Assembly (NCBI GenBank): GCA_037200125.1
Contig: JBBCGS010000001.1
Coordinates: forward strand, 310,001-374,000
Source of the DNA: JADGHX01 sp037200125
Lineage (GTDB): Bacteria > Pseudomonadota > Gammaproteobacteria > Steroidobacterales > Steroidobacteraceae
Length of the DNA: 64,000 nt
Direction of reading: 5' to 3'
Shown here piece after piece: positions 17,618 to 27,284 of the stretch. Position numbers and translations under genes: made by a program. Position 1 is the stretch's first letter. Each line of letters starts with the position of its first letter. The notes beneath the pieces are model-generated. The model was not told the DNA's origin and did no database searches. It worked only from the letters and a program-made list of their open reading frames with translations.

Positions 17618-20254
17618 TCAGAACGTCCGCCGCAGAGTCAAACCCCACTCCCGCGGCCGCCCCGGAATCCCTTTCACCTGTCCGTTGCCCGAGATGAACA
17701 TCTTGCCGTAGTCATACGACGCGTCGGTGAGATTGGTCCCGAACGCCGCCACCGACCACCGCTCATCCGGCGGCGACCAGGCGAGCCGCGCGTTCAGCAG
17801 CCCGTACGAGCCCACTTCCAGCAGCGGCGTATTCGCCGCATCGGTGAACATTCGGTCCTGCCACAGGTAGCCGCCACCGAGCGTGAGAACGCCTGCGTGC
17901 GCAAGAGGAACGCTGTAGTGCGCCCACAGGTTGTAGCGAACGCGTGGCGTATACACGGGATCCGTGTCGAGCGTCGGCCCTCCGGGCAACCCCGCGGCAA
18001 GGCCGAGGTCCCGGTATCGGAAGTACGTCCAGGCCGCCTGAGCGTCGATGGAGAGCCGCTCGCTGAGTCGCGCCGAGACTTCGAGCTCCAAACCGCGAAT
18101 CCCGGCCTCACCCGCGTTGACTCGTACGTTCGCCGGGAAGCCCGCGAGATCGGGAATTCTCGCGGTGAGTTGAATGTCGTCGTACTTGCTGAAGAACGCG
18201 GCGGCGTTCACGCGCAGTCGCTTATCGATCAGCTCGCTCTTCACACCGATTTCGTACGACGTGAGGGTCTCCGTGCCGAACGGAATGATCTGCGAGGGCA
18301 GCGCCGGCCGCGGGTTGAAACCCGCGCCCCGGAATCCCGTGGAAGCCTGCAGATACGTCATCAGATCATCGGTCCACGCGTAGTCGAGCCCGAGCCGCCA
18401 GTCCGTCTTGTTGTAGCGCTGACTGGTCTGGATGTGCATGCCGTCCGGCCCGAAGAATGGCGTGGGCGCAGGCTGGGGCACGTCGAGTCGATTGAACGTG
18501 TAGTCCTTTGTCTCGGCGGTGTAGCGCAGCCCCAGCGTGAGGTTCAAACGCGGGGTGAAGTGATACGCGCTGTGCAGGAATCCCGACCGGTTGTGCACGC
18601 GGGACGGGTCATCGATCCGAAAGCGCAGATCGAACAGATCCGCGGTGACGATGCCCGCGTCGCGGCTCTCACCGTCGAAGAAGAACGCGCCGAGCGTCCA
18701 GTTGAGTCGGCTGTCGAAAGACGTTCCCCACAGCCGCAGCTCCTGGCTGAACTGGTCGTGCTTCAGGATCTCGCTGGTGCTGTCGGTGGACATCGGGGAG
18801 CTGTCCGAGTCGCGCGAGAACCCACCGGCGTAGCGCCGATATGCCGTGATCGAGGTGAGCTCCAGCGAATCGTGGATCGTCCAGGTGATGCGATTCTGCA
18901 GGCCCCAGGTCTCGAGCCGATTCGAATTGCCGAACTCCCAGTGGAACGGCGCGTTCTCGAAGGTGGCGTAACTCTGAAAACGGCTCGAAGGCACGAAGCG
19001 GTTGTCGTACGGAATGCCATATTGGGGAATCGAGACCGAGCTGTTGTAACTCGTGAACGCTCCCGGGATGACTTGCAGCAGCGTATCGGCCGCGCCCTTG
19101 CCCCGGTCATCGATGTAGTCGCCGCTGAAGTTCCATTCCAGCGAATCGCCGGGCAGCCACCGGAATGCGACACGCGCGGCACTCACGTCGTCATTGGCCA
19201 TCTCGTCGTACTTGCAGTTGCGGCCGGGCGCGCGCGGCGTGATCGAATAGGGCGCGCCGCCGCTGCCCACCTCGTCCGGGTGTGCGCACGCGAAGTCGAT
19301 GAGCGACACATATCCATCGCGCTTCTTGCTCATCGCCGTGACGCGCATGAAGAGGGTCCTGGGCACCAGCGTCACATCGTATGCGCCGCGCAGGTCGAAC
19401 CTGTTGAAGGAGCCGGTGGTGGCTTCCAGATACCCGCTGTCGTCGCCCTTGGGCTGACGCGAGATCAGGCGCACCGCGCCGCCGATCGCGTTCTTGCCGA
19501 ACAACGTGCCTTGCGGGCCGCGCAGCACCTCCACGCGTTCCAGATCCATCAGGTCGAGCAGGGTTCCGTACGCGGTGCCGAGGTAGACATCATCGATGTA
19601 GAAAGCGACGCCCGGCTCGAGCGCGAAATTGTAGTCCCCCTCGCCGACGCCGCGGATATACGCCCGCGTCGTCTTTCCACCGTTCGACCCGCTCTGAACC
19701 AGCGTGACGTTCGGTGCGGCCTGGGTGATCGCGGTGACATCGGTGAGCAGATTGCGCGCCTCCAGATCCGCGCCCGACACCGCGGTAATGGCGAGCGGCG
19801 TGCTCTGCAAAGACTCCGCACGGAACTGCGCCGTGACGATCACGACCTCATCCAGCGAGCCCGTGTCCGCCGCGGATGGCGCACGCGGCGGCGCTGAAGG
19901 GCGAGCCTCTTCGGGTGCGGATTGCGGGGAAGATTCATCCCGCGCCACGCGCAATGTCAGCACGCCGTTGGGTTGGAGAACGGCGGTGATGCCCGTGTCC
20001 GCGAGCAGAAGCTCGAGCGCCTCACGCGAGGAGTACACGCCCCGAACCGCATTCGTGCGCTTCGTGCGGACGTCGTCGTTGAGATAGAGGAGGGGGGTAC
20101 CCGCCTGCCTGGCGAAGAGATTGAGCCCGGTGCTGGCCGGCCCGGCCGGGATATCGAACCCTTGCTGGGCCGCCGCGGCCGCGATCGTTGCCCACAGCCA
20201 CAGCAGCAGCCCCGCGAGCATGCGCAGTGGTAGTCGCCCCCCTCGCCTGCACAT
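17618..20254 (-). CDS. TonB-dependent receptor with N-terminal STN signalling domain
   Basis: An 878-residue outer membrane transducer. A signal peptide (LAGLLLWLWATIAAAAA) precedes a secretin/TonB short N-terminal (STN) domain at about residues 35-105 (FDIPAGPASTGLNLFARQAG). That domain talks to an inner membrane FecR. Next come the plug domain (YIRGVGEGDYNFALEPGVAF, RGPQGTLFGKNAIGGAVRLIS) and a barrel ending RRTF. It is the last gene of a fecI-fecR-receptor operon, with a 5-bp gap after fecR. It is clearly paralogous to the receptor at 24103. The plug type is common in sphingomonad and Steroidobacter-like receptors for non-siderophore substrates; the ligand is unknown. An in-frame Met at 20221 is an alternative start. 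Confidence 0.93.
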   Translation of the reverse strand: MCRRGGRLPLRMLAGLLLWLWATIAAAAAQQGFDIPAGPASTGLNLFARQAGTPLLYLNDDVRTKRTNAVRGVYSSREALELLLADTGITAVLQPNGVLTLRVARDESSPQSAPEEARPSAPPRAPSAADTGSLDEVVIVTAQFRAESLQSTPLAITAVSGADLEARNLLTDVTAITQAAPNVTLVQSGSNGGKTTRAYIRGVGEGDYNFALEPGVAFYIDDVYLGTAYGTLLDLMDLERVEVLRGPQGTLFGKNAIGGAVRLISRQPKGDDSGYLEATTGSFNRFDLRGAYDVTLVPRTLFMRVTAMSKKRDGYVSLIDFACAHPDEVGSGGAPYSITPRAPGRNCKYDEMANDDVSAARVAFRWLPGDSLEWNFSGDYIDDRGKGAADTLLQVIPGAFTSYNSSVSIPQYGIPYDNRFVPSSRFQSYATFENAPFHWEFGNSNRLETWGLQNRITWTIHDSLELTSITAYRRYAGGFSRDSDSSPMSTDSTSEILKHDQFSQELRLWGTSFDSRLNWTLGAFFFDGESRDAGIVTADLFDLRFRIDDPSRVHNRSGFLHSAYHFTPRLNLTLGLRYTAETKDYTFNRLDVPQPAPTPFFGPDGMHIQTSQRYNKTDWRLGLDYAWTDDLMTYLQASTGFRGAGFNPRPALPSQIIPFGTETLTSYEIGVKSELIDKRLRVNAAAFFSKYDDIQLTARIPDLAGFPANVRVNAGEAGIRGLELEVSARLSERLSIDAQAAWTYFRYRDLGLAAGLPGGPTLDTDPVYTPRVRYNLWAHYSVPLAHAGVLTLGGGYLWQDRMFTDAANTPLLEVGSYGLLNARLAWSPPDERWSVAAFGTNLTDASYDYGKMFISGNGQVKGIPGRPREWGLTLRRTF

Positions 20255-20259
20255 AGAAG

Positions 20260-21417
20260 TTAGTTCATGCGAGACAGATAAATGAGCCTGTCGTTGACGC
20301 GCTCTACGTGCAGGCCGTAGCCACGCAGCGTCTCGAGGATCGAGCCGATGTCCCGCACCTTGAAATAACCGCCAAGGCGCAGGTCCTGGGTCGCCGGCTC
20401 GGAGATCACGATCCGGGTCGTGCTGTACCGATTCAGCTCCGCGACGATGTCGCTCAGGCGGTCGTTATCGAAAATCAGCATGCCGTCGCGCCAAGACAGG
20501 CGCTCTTCGAGCGCCTGCGTGTCGAGGCTCTCGATGAGCTTGCTCTCGCCGTGGAAGTACGCGTGCTGGCCCTTCAGCAAGGACACGCGCGTTTCGGCAT
20601 GGTCCGTCGGGGCCACGCCGCGGCTCGCTACGTCCGCCGGCGGTTCCTTCAACGAGGCGAGCTCGACATGGCCCGCGGTGACGGTCAGGTCGACGCCATT
20701 CTCCAGAGCATGCACGGCGAACGCGGTGCCGAGCGCTTTCACGGAGAAGCGCCCCGCGTACACGACGAACGGCCGCCGCGGATCGGGTGCCACTTTGAAA
20801 TAGGCTTCCCCGTCGAGCTGGATGACGCGCGCCTTTCCGGGGAACGCCACGCGAACCGCGCTGTTCGTGTTGAGCCGCACTTCGCTCCCGTCGGGCAGCG
20901 TCAACGTCTTTATCTCGCCAACCGCCGTGGCATAGCGGATTGCCGGCACGTCGGGAGTCAGCACGCCGGGAAGGAAGCGGTAGGCGATGATGGCGACGAC
21001 GAGCACGAGCAGCGCGGCGACGGTCACTCGCGCGGCTGGGAGCCCGTAACGGCCGGCGCGACGCGCGGTGTCTCCTTCGGCCGCCGAAGTCGATCTCGCG
21101 GCGGCCGCCGCGGTTGGTCGGGCCGAAGCGGAAGCGGCCGCCGGCGCATCAGGAGGGGCTTGCCCCACCGAGGGTACAGCGGTCGATGCTGTCTCGTGCG
21201 GGCCGAGCAGGCCGGCGAGCGAGTCCATCGCATTCCAGGCGGCCGCGGCCTGTTCCAGCGCCTGCCGATGCAGGGGGCTGCGGTTCGCCCACAGACGCAG
21301 TTCGGCGAGCACCGCCGGAGCGGGCCGCTCGCCATCGAGCTTCACGACCCACTCGCGCGCCTGAGCCTGGATATCCGGATTTTCCGGACGGCTCGGGATG
21401 TTGATGACGTTACTCAC
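20260..21417 (-). CDS. FecR-family transmembrane anti-sigma / signal transducer 1
   Basis: A 385-residue inner membrane regulator that holds its ECF sigma factor in check until the ligand-loaded receptor signals. The cytoplasmic N-terminal DUF4880-like domain (AREWVVKLDGERPAPAVLAELRLWANRSPLHRQALEQAAAAW) is followed by a long Ala/Pro-rich linker. One membrane helix lies near residues 133-153 (VTVAALLVLVVAIIAYRFL), and then come the periplasmic FecR domain (GEIKTLTLPDGSEVRLNTNS) and a C-terminal STN-like/DUF4974 part. Its ATG overlaps the sigma factor stop (ATGA at 21414-21417). Confidence 0.93.
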   Translation of the reverse strand: MSNVINIPSRPENPDIQAQAREWVVKLDGERPAPAVLAELRLWANRSPLHRQALEQAAAAWNAMDSLAGLLGPHETASTAVPSVGQAPPDAPAAASASARPTAAAAARSTSAAEGDTARRAGRYGLPAARVTVAALLVLVVAIIAYRFLPGVLTPDVPAIRYATAVGEIKTLTLPDGSEVRLNTNSAVRVAFPGKARVIQLDGEAYFKVAPDPRRPFVVYAGRFSVKALGTAFAVHALENGVDLTVTAGHVELASLKEPPADVASRGVAPTDHAETRVSLLKGQHAYFHGESKLIESLDTQALEERLSWRDGMLIFDNDRLSDIVAELNRYSTTRIVISEPATQDLRLGGYFKVRDIGSILETLRGYGLHVERVNDRLIYLSRMN

Positions 21418-21977
21418 CGCGCCTCCGTGCCGCGCCGATCTTCTTTTCTTCGGTCAGGGGCCTGCACCGACTCCTGGCATCGCTGCAGCGCCTTGGCCAG
21501 GTGCTTCTCGACCGTGCGCACGGAAATGCCCATGCGCCGTGCGATCTCCTTGTGCGAAAACCCGAACACCTTGCGCATCACCAGCGCGCGCCGGCACTGC
21601 TTCGAAAGGCAGGCCATGGCCGCCGTGCACGCGGCGAGCCGCTGCTGCTGCTCGACGTCGTCTTCCACGGAGTTCCGACGGTCGACGAGGGGCAGCGTCT
21701 CCATGTCGCCGACGTAGGACATGAGCTGCGCCGACTTGCGATCCAACTCGTTGAGCGCGAGGTTCTTCGCCACCTTGAACAGGAACGAGCGCGGCGAGCG
21801 GATCGTCTGGCTCTTTTCCGACTCATAGGCGCGCAGGAAGGTCTCCTGCACGATGTCTTCGACGTCCTGCCGCCGGACGAGAAAGCGCAGCAGGTACTGC
21901 TTCAACCCCGTCTGCACGGAGAGGAAGGATGCGGTGACGCTGAAAACATCCGCGTCGGACATCGGAGTCTGGCTCAT
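21414..21977 (-). CDS. FecI-type ECF sigma factor 1
   Basis: A 187-residue extracytoplasmic-function sigma factor that should direct transcription of the downstream receptor. Region 2 contains VRRQDVEDIVQETFLRAYE, and region 4 contains the helix-turn-helix FSHKEIARRMGISVRTVEKHLAKAL. It is the first gene of the fecI-fecR-TBDR operon and is divergent from the PQQ dehydrogenase across a 203-bp gap that probably holds both promoters. Confidence 0.93.
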   Translation of the reverse strand: MSQTPMSDADVFSVTASFLSVQTGLKQYLLRFLVRRQDVEDIVQETFLRAYESEKSQTIRSPRSFLFKVAKNLALNELDRKSAQLMSYVGDMETLPLVDRRNSVEDDVEQQQRLAACTAAMACLSKQCRRALVMRKVFGFSHKEIARRMGISVRTVEKHLAKALQRCQESVQAPDRRKEDRRGTEAR

Positions 21978-22180
21978 GCGAACGCATGTTAGCGGGCGCC
22001 GAAGGGGAAGAGCAGCGGCCCGCAGGCACCCTCGGTACGTTCGTTCGGGTGTCGGGCAAAAAACTTCGCGCGCGAGTGGGTAGTTTTCCCGGGTCGCCTG
22101 TCTTTGGGGGTCGCAATCGATACATCCGGGCGGACCGAGAGCGCGGCCGCCTTACGCAGCTCGAACCAAGAGGGGGGTTT

Positions 22181-24056
22181 ATGGGCCGGGTGCGAGCGTC
22201 CGTGCGATTCGGGGTTTCAGGCGTTGCGCTGCTGGCGGCGCTGGCTTGGTTTGCCGGCGCGCCGGGGGGCGTGGCCGCGCAGGAGCCTGCGGCTGCCGAC
22301 GTCCCCGCGGCTGCCGACGTCCCCGCCGCTGCTGACGTCGACGCGCTGGTGGCGGGCTTCCGCACAGACGGCACGAGCTGGCCCGCCATCGGCGGTGACC
22401 ACTCCGAGCAGCGTTTCTCACCGCTCACGCAGATCGATCGCAGGAACGTCGGCCAGCTGGGCTTCGCATGGGAAGGCGACGTTGACTCCACCCGCGGGCT
22501 GGAGGCGACACCGATCGTGGTGGGCGGCGCCCTCTACGTCACGAGCACCTGGAGCCGCGTTTACGCCTTCGACGCCGCGGGCGGCAAGCCGCTGTGGTCC
22601 TACGATCCCCAGGTGCCGCGGAACATCGGTCGCTCATTGTGCTGCGACGTCGTCAACCGCGGCGTAGCGGTCTGGAACGGGCGCGTGTACGTCGGCACGC
22701 TCGATGGCCGGCTGGTCGCGCTGGACGCAAAGACGGGCCAGCCGGCGTGGATCGTCAACACCATCGAGGACGCCCAACACCCCTACACCATCACCGGCGC
22801 CCCGCGGGTCATCAAGGGCCGCATCGTGATCGGCAACAGCGGCGCCGATCGGGGCGTGCGCGGTTACGTCTCCGCCTACGATCCCGCGAACGGCAAGCGC
22901 ATCTGGCGGTTCTTCGTGGTTCCCGAAGGACCGAACGATGCGCCCGAAAACGAGGACGTCGCGGCTGCGCTGAAGACCTGGCCCAGGGATCCGATCTGGC
23001 GGGGCGTGGGCGGCGGCACCGCGTGGGATGCGATGGCGTTCGATCCCGAGCTCAACCTGCTCTATGTCGGGACGGGAAATGGCGGCTCGTGGAAGCGCCA
23101 GCGTCCGGACGATCACACGGACAACCTCTACGTCTCTTCCATCGTCGCGCTCGATGCCGACACCGGCAAGCTCGCCTGGCATTACCAGGTCACGCCCGGC
23201 GACATGTGGGACTACACCGCGACCAACTCGATCATCCTCGCGGACATCACCTTCGGCGGCAAGGCGCGCAAGGTGCTCTTTCAGGCGCCGAAGAACGGGT
23301 TTTTCTATCTGCTCGACCGTCGTAGCGGCGAACTGCTCGGTGCCGACAAGTACGGTGCGGTCAACTGGGCCAGCCACGTCGATCTGAAGACCGGCCGTCC
23401 GGTGCTGACGCGCTGGGCGGAGTTCCGCCGGCAAGACCAGCTCATCTACCCGAATCCCAACGGGGCGCACGACTGGCAGTCGATGTCGTTCAGTCCACAG
23501 ACGGGGCTTGCCTACATCCCCGCGCTCGACGTGCCCTGGGTCTACAGCACCAAGCCGGGTTTCCGCTATCTCTACGATCTCGGAGTGCCGCCCGCCGACC
23601 TCGCGCAAATGACGGCAGGGCAGCCGAAGGTGGACAAGGGCGGCTTCCTGCGCGCGTGGGACGTCGCCAACCGCCGAACCAAGTGGCAGGTGCGTCTGCC
23701 CGGCACCTGGAACGGCGGCACGCTCGCCGCCGAAGCGAGCGCTACCGCTTGGGCCACCGCAACCCGACGACACCTTGCCGCCGCTCGCACCGGAACAGAT
23801 TGCCAAAGCCGCCGCGCTGTACGGGCGGTGCGCGGGCTGCCACAGCACGGACGGCGGTACACCCATGCTGCCCAACCTGAGTCGCGTGAAGGACATCGGC
23901 AAGGCTGGCCTCAAATCGATCCTGCTCGACGGCGCGCTGCTGCCGCTGGGAATGCCCAGGTTTGCCGACGAGCTGAAGGAGAGCGACGTCGATCTGCTCT
24001 ACGACTACATCGTGAGAGGGCTGCACAACAAGAAGGTCGACGCTCACTGGTATTGA
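22181..24056 (+). pseudogene. PQQ-dependent quinohemoprotein alcohol dehydrogenase with internal deletion and frameshift
   Basis: A periplasmic PQQ/heme c alcohol dehydrogenase. The ATG at 22181 follows AGAGGGGGG. A signal peptide is followed by a beta-propeller that reads normally for about 515 residues (SLCCDVVNRGVAV with the vicinal Cys pair, GGGTAWDAMAFDPELNLLYVGTGNG, PNPNGAHDWQSMSFSPQTGLAYIPALD, GTWNGGTLA). At about 23722-23735 it jumps in another frame to KRALPLGPPQPDDTLPPLAPEQIAKAA and the cytochrome c domain (CAGCH, Met ligand in LGMPRFAD). Roughly 100-130 codons that normally complete the last propeller blades are missing. It could be a true deletion or an assembly misjoin; as written it cannot give a normal enzyme. 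A TBDR starts 46 bp later. Confidence 0.85.
22286..22339 (+). repeat. 18-bp tandem repeat, three copies
   Basis: Three consecutive 18-bp units encode P-A-A-A-D-V three times, just after the predicted signal peptide of the PQQ dehydrogenase. The copies differ by only a few bases, suggesting recent slippage. Confidence 0.85.
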
Positions 24057-24102
24057 TTCGAATCTCGATTGCCTGGCTACTAAATAAATGGGGGAGAGCT
24101 TC

Positions 24103-26505
24103 ATGCGAGACATGGCGTGTGTTGGGCGAGGGCGGAGAGAAATTCGGAGGGCCGTGAGGGCGGCACTCCTCATGGCGGCGGGCACCAGCCTGCTCGCTCC
24201 GGCATTCGCACAGGCGCAGGATTCCGGCGCCGATTCGCAGGACAAGGTGCTACAGGAGGTCACCGTAACGGCACAGTTCCGTGAGCAGAACCTGCAGGAC
24301 ACCCCGCTCGCGATCACGGCCATTACCGGCGCGCAGTTGGCGGAGAAGGGCATCACCAACATGCAGGACCTCACGCGCGTTGCGCCGAGCGTGAACCTGC
24401 GCCACACCGGCTCGGCCGGCGGCAAGACGCTTGCCGCGTTCATCCGCGGCGTCGGCGCCAGCGACTACAACTTCAACATCGAGCCGGGCGTCGCGTTTTA
24501 TATCGACGACGTGTATCTGGGCCCGTCTTTCGGCACGCTGCTCGAGTTCGTGGACCTGGAGCGCGCGGAGGTGCTTCGCGGTCCGCAAGGCACGCTGTCC
24601 GGCAAGAATGCGATCGGCGGCGCAATTCGCCTCGTCACGCAGAAGCCGCGCGGCGACGACAGCGGCTATGTCGAATTGGAGGGCGGCTCGCGCGATCTGA
24701 TGCGCCTGCGCGCGGCCTACGACGTATCGCTTGGCGAGAACCTGGCAATGCGGGTGTCCGGCTACTCGGCCCAGCAAGACGGCCTGATCAAGGTGTACGA
24801 CTTCGCCTGCGTCAACCCCACGCTGGTGGGCGACACGACCGCTCCCCATGGACTGCGCAACGCCACGCCGCCGCAGAGCTGCAAGACCGGAACGCTCGGC
24901 GGCACCGACGTGCGCGCGGCGCGCATGCAGTTCCGCTGGACGCCCTCGGAAAATCTCGAGGTCAATCTCTCCGGTGACTACGTCGACGACAATTCCGACG
25001 GCGCGGCGGATGTGCTGCTGTCCCTGAATCCGGTGGGCTTTTCCACTTACGCAAGGCCGGGCACCACCACTCCTTTCTTCACTACCCAGTACGGCGTGGC
25101 GTACGACCAGCGTTTCCTGCCGCCGAACGACCACTCGACCTACGCCACCTTCGAGGATCCGGTGTATGGGTTGAAGTTCCCGCCGGTGAACACCCTGACC
25201 ACAAAGGATGCGACGCTGAACGTGGAGTGGAAACTGTCCGACCACCTCGCGCTCACCTCCATCAGCGCCTATCGCAAGATCGGCGGCAGTTGGGCTTACG
25301 ACTCGGACAGCTCGCCGCTGCAAACGGACGGTGTCTACGACACGCAAAGTCATGAGCAGTGGAGCCAGGAGCTGCGCCTGAGCGGCCAGGCCCTCAACGG
25401 TCGCTTCGACTGGACCGTGGGCGGCTTCTACTTCAATGCCACGGAGCGCGACATCGGGACGATCGAGGCTGCGATCTTCAACCTGTACATCGCGGTCAAC
25501 AGTTTCCCGAAGTACGAGAACTACGCGGGCTTCGTGCATGGCGAGTACGAGATCGTCGACGGGTTGAAGGTGATCGGCGGCCTGCGCCGGTCGCACGAGA
25601 GCAAGGTCTACCGTTTCATCGAGAACGACATCGCGGGGACGCCGAGCAACGTGTTCCCCGGCGGGCTCGACGTGCCGGCGCGCACGGAGTACGACCGAAC
25701 GGATTATCGAGTCGGCTTGCAGTACAACCTCAATCCGAACCACATGCTCTATGCGAACCTGGCGACCGGATTCCGCGGCGGCGGCTTCAATCCCCGGCCG
25801 TCGAATCCGCAGTCCGTCGTGCCGTTCGGTCCTGAATCGCAGAAGAGCTACGAAGTCGGCGTGCGCAGCGAGTTTCTCGACCGTCGTCTGCGGTGGAACA
25901 ACACGGCGTACTTCAGCGACTACAAGGACATCCAGCTGTCCGGCCGCATCACGTCGATCACGCCGGGTGGCGCGTTCCCGGTCACCGTCATCACCAACGC
26001 CGCAAAGGCTCACATCTACGGCTTCGAGTCGGAGCTGCAGGCGGATCTGAACGAGGTTTTCACGCTCACGAGCGCGGCGAGCTACACCAAGTTCAAGTAC
26101 GAGGACCTCGGGTCGGCGGCGGCGCTCGCGGCCACCAGCGGTCCGACGCTCGACTCCCATCAGCGCTACACACCTGAATGGAAGGTCAACGCTGGTGTGC
26201 TCGCGACGCTGCCGCTGCTGCAGTCCCTGGGCAAGGTCACTCTGTCGGCGGATTACAGCTACCAGACGAGCCAATATCCCGATGCCCGGAACCTCCCCGA
26301 GCTCGAGATCCCCGGGTACGGCGTCGCCAACGCCCGGTTGACCTTCACGCGCGCGGAAGGCTCGTGGTCGGCCTCGCTGATCGGCAGCAACTTGCTCGGC
26401 GAGGATTACTTCTATAACAAGAACTACGTGTCGGGTAACTTTCAGCTCAAAGGCAATCCGGCGCCCGGCACCGAGTGGGGCGTGTCGTTCCGGAAGAACT
26501 TCTGA
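24103..26505 (+). CDS. TonB-dependent outer membrane receptor (no STN)
   Basis: An outer membrane receptor of about 800 residues. The ATG at 24103 is preferred to that at 24088 because GGGGGAGAG lies just before it. The signal peptide ends at AFAQAQ. The TonB box region is LQEVTVTAQFREQNLQDTPLA, the plug contains FIRGVGASDYNFNIEPGVAF and RGPQGTLSGKNAIGGAIRLVT, and the barrel ends GVSFRKNF. It matches the receptor at 17618 across plug and barrel but lacks the STN domain, so it imports without signalling. It is flanked by a broken PQQ dehydrogenase upstream and a SnoaL-like protein 17 bp downstream; the three probably form one transcription unit. Confidence 0.94.
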   Translation: MRDMACVGRGRREIRRAVRAALLMAAGTSLLAPAFAQAQDSGADSQDKVLQEVTVTAQFREQNLQDTPLAITAITGAQLAEKGITNMQDLTRVAPSVNLRHTGSAGGKTLAAFIRGVGASDYNFNIEPGVAFYIDDVYLGPSFGTLLEFVDLERAEVLRGPQGTLSGKNAIGGAIRLVTQKPRGDDSGYVELEGGSRDLMRLRAAYDVSLGENLAMRVSGYSAQQDGLIKVYDFACVNPTLVGDTTAPHGLRNATPPQSCKTGTLGGTDVRAARMQFRWTPSENLEVNLSGDYVDDNSDGAADVLLSLNPVGFSTYARPGTTTPFFTTQYGVAYDQRFLPPNDHSTYATFEDPVYGLKFPPVNTLTTKDATLNVEWKLSDHLALTSISAYRKIGGSWAYDSDSSPLQTDGVYDTQSHEQWSQELRLSGQALNGRFDWTVGGFYFNATERDIGTIEAAIFNLYIAVNSFPKYENYAGFVHGEYEIVDGLKVIGGLRRSHESKVYRFIENDIAGTPSNVFPGGLDVPARTEYDRTDYRVGLQYNLNPNHMLYANLATGFRGGGFNPRPSNPQSVVPFGPESQKSYEVGVRSEFLDRRLRWNNTAYFSDYKDIQLSGRITSITPGGAFPVTVITNAAKAHIYGFESELQADLNEVFTLTSAASYTKFKYEDLGSAAALAATSGPTLDSHQRYTPEWKVNAGVLATLPLLQSLGKVTLSADYSYQTSQYPDARNLPELEIPGYGVANARLTFTRAEGSWSASLIGSNLLGEDYFYNKNYVSGNFQLKGNPAPGTEWGVSFRKNF

Positions 26506-26522
26506 GCGCCAGGAGAATAAAC

Positions 26523-27137
26523 ATGTCCAACCTGAACCATCGTTTCACATACGGGCTGCGTCGAATGGGTATCGCAGCCGCGGCGTCGGCACTCGTGTTC
26601 TTGCCGGGCGTGCTGCTCGCGGAGGACGCCAAGCTGCCGCCGCGGCTCGTCGGCGACAAACCTGTCACAGCGGCGACGCTGCTTGATCGCATCCAGATCG
26701 AGGATCTGCTCACGAAGTACTACTACGACCTGTCGGCGGGCAAGGCGCACGAGCTGTCCGAGTACTTCACCAAGGATGCGTATCTCGACGTCGACAGCAC
26801 CATCGCGCGAGGCCATGCGGAAATCGCGAAGCTGTACCAGCGACCGGAAGGGGCGACGCCGCCGGCGGCGGCGACCGCGCAGCGCCGCCGCGGCCACATG
26901 CTGCTGACGAACCCGGTCATCAATATCGACGGCGACAAGGCCACGGCGGAAGTGATCTGGACCGGTGTCATGAACGAAGGCGTCGGCAAGGCGCCCAGCC
27001 TCTACGAAGAAGGCCGGGAGTACAGCGAGCTGCGCAAGACCGATGGCAAGTGGCTCATCTCCAAGCGTTGCATCAGTTCCGACAGCGGGCTGCCGGACAA
27101 ATACGACGCGACCTACAAGCCACGCGAGCGCTGCTGA
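26523..27137 (+). CDS. Exported SnoaL/NTF2-like protein
   Basis: A 204-residue protein with a signal peptide (IAAAASALVFLPGVLLA) and a single SnoaL-like domain. The helix DRIQIEDLLTKYYYDLSAGKAHELSEYF is typical of SnoaL_4-type folds, followed by KDAYLDVDSTIARGHAEIAKLY and ...YSELRKTDGKWLISKRCI. The family includes cyclases, dehydratases and non-catalytic binding proteins, so the reaction cannot be named. The ATG follows AGGAGAATAAAC. It lies directly after the TBDR and before a strong hairpin, so it is the end of that transcription unit. Confidence 0.85.
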   Translation: MSNLNHRFTYGLRRMGIAAAASALVFLPGVLLAEDAKLPPRLVGDKPVTAATLLDRIQIEDLLTKYYYDLSAGKAHELSEYFTKDAYLDVDSTIARGHAEIAKLYQRPEGATPPAAATAQRRRGHMLLTNPVINIDGDKATAEVIWTGVMNEGVGKAPSLYEEGREYSELRKTDGKWLISKRCISSDSGLPDKYDATYKPRERC

Positions 27138-27143
27138 TCGAAC

Positions 27144-27179
27144 CGAGTACCGCCCGGCGACGACGCCGGGCGGTACTCG
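27144..27179 (+). terminator. Strong hairpin after the SnoaL-like gene
   Basis: A perfect 16-bp stem (CGAGTACCGCCCGGCG and its complement) with a 4-base loop ACGA, six bases after the stop codon. There is no T-tract, so it may act with Rho or as a transcript 3' end stabiliser. Confidence 0.7.
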
Positions 27180-27284
27180 AGTGCGGCCGGGACGTGGCCC
27201 GGAGCACTCACGAGGTCTTGCGGATCAACCCCGAAGGGCCGGGCAGGGTGATTGCGACGTGCCGCTCGGCCCCGCTCGGCGAGA

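Noticed and set aside
17561..19897. 778-codon plus-strand open frame opposite the STN receptor
   Set aside because: Antisense shadow of a clear TBDR; low-complexity Arg/Glu/Val composition, no motifs and no ribosome site.
24250..26274. 674-codon minus-strand frame opposite the receptor at 24103
   Set aside because: Same antisense effect; the opposite strand has signal peptide, plug and barrel motifs.
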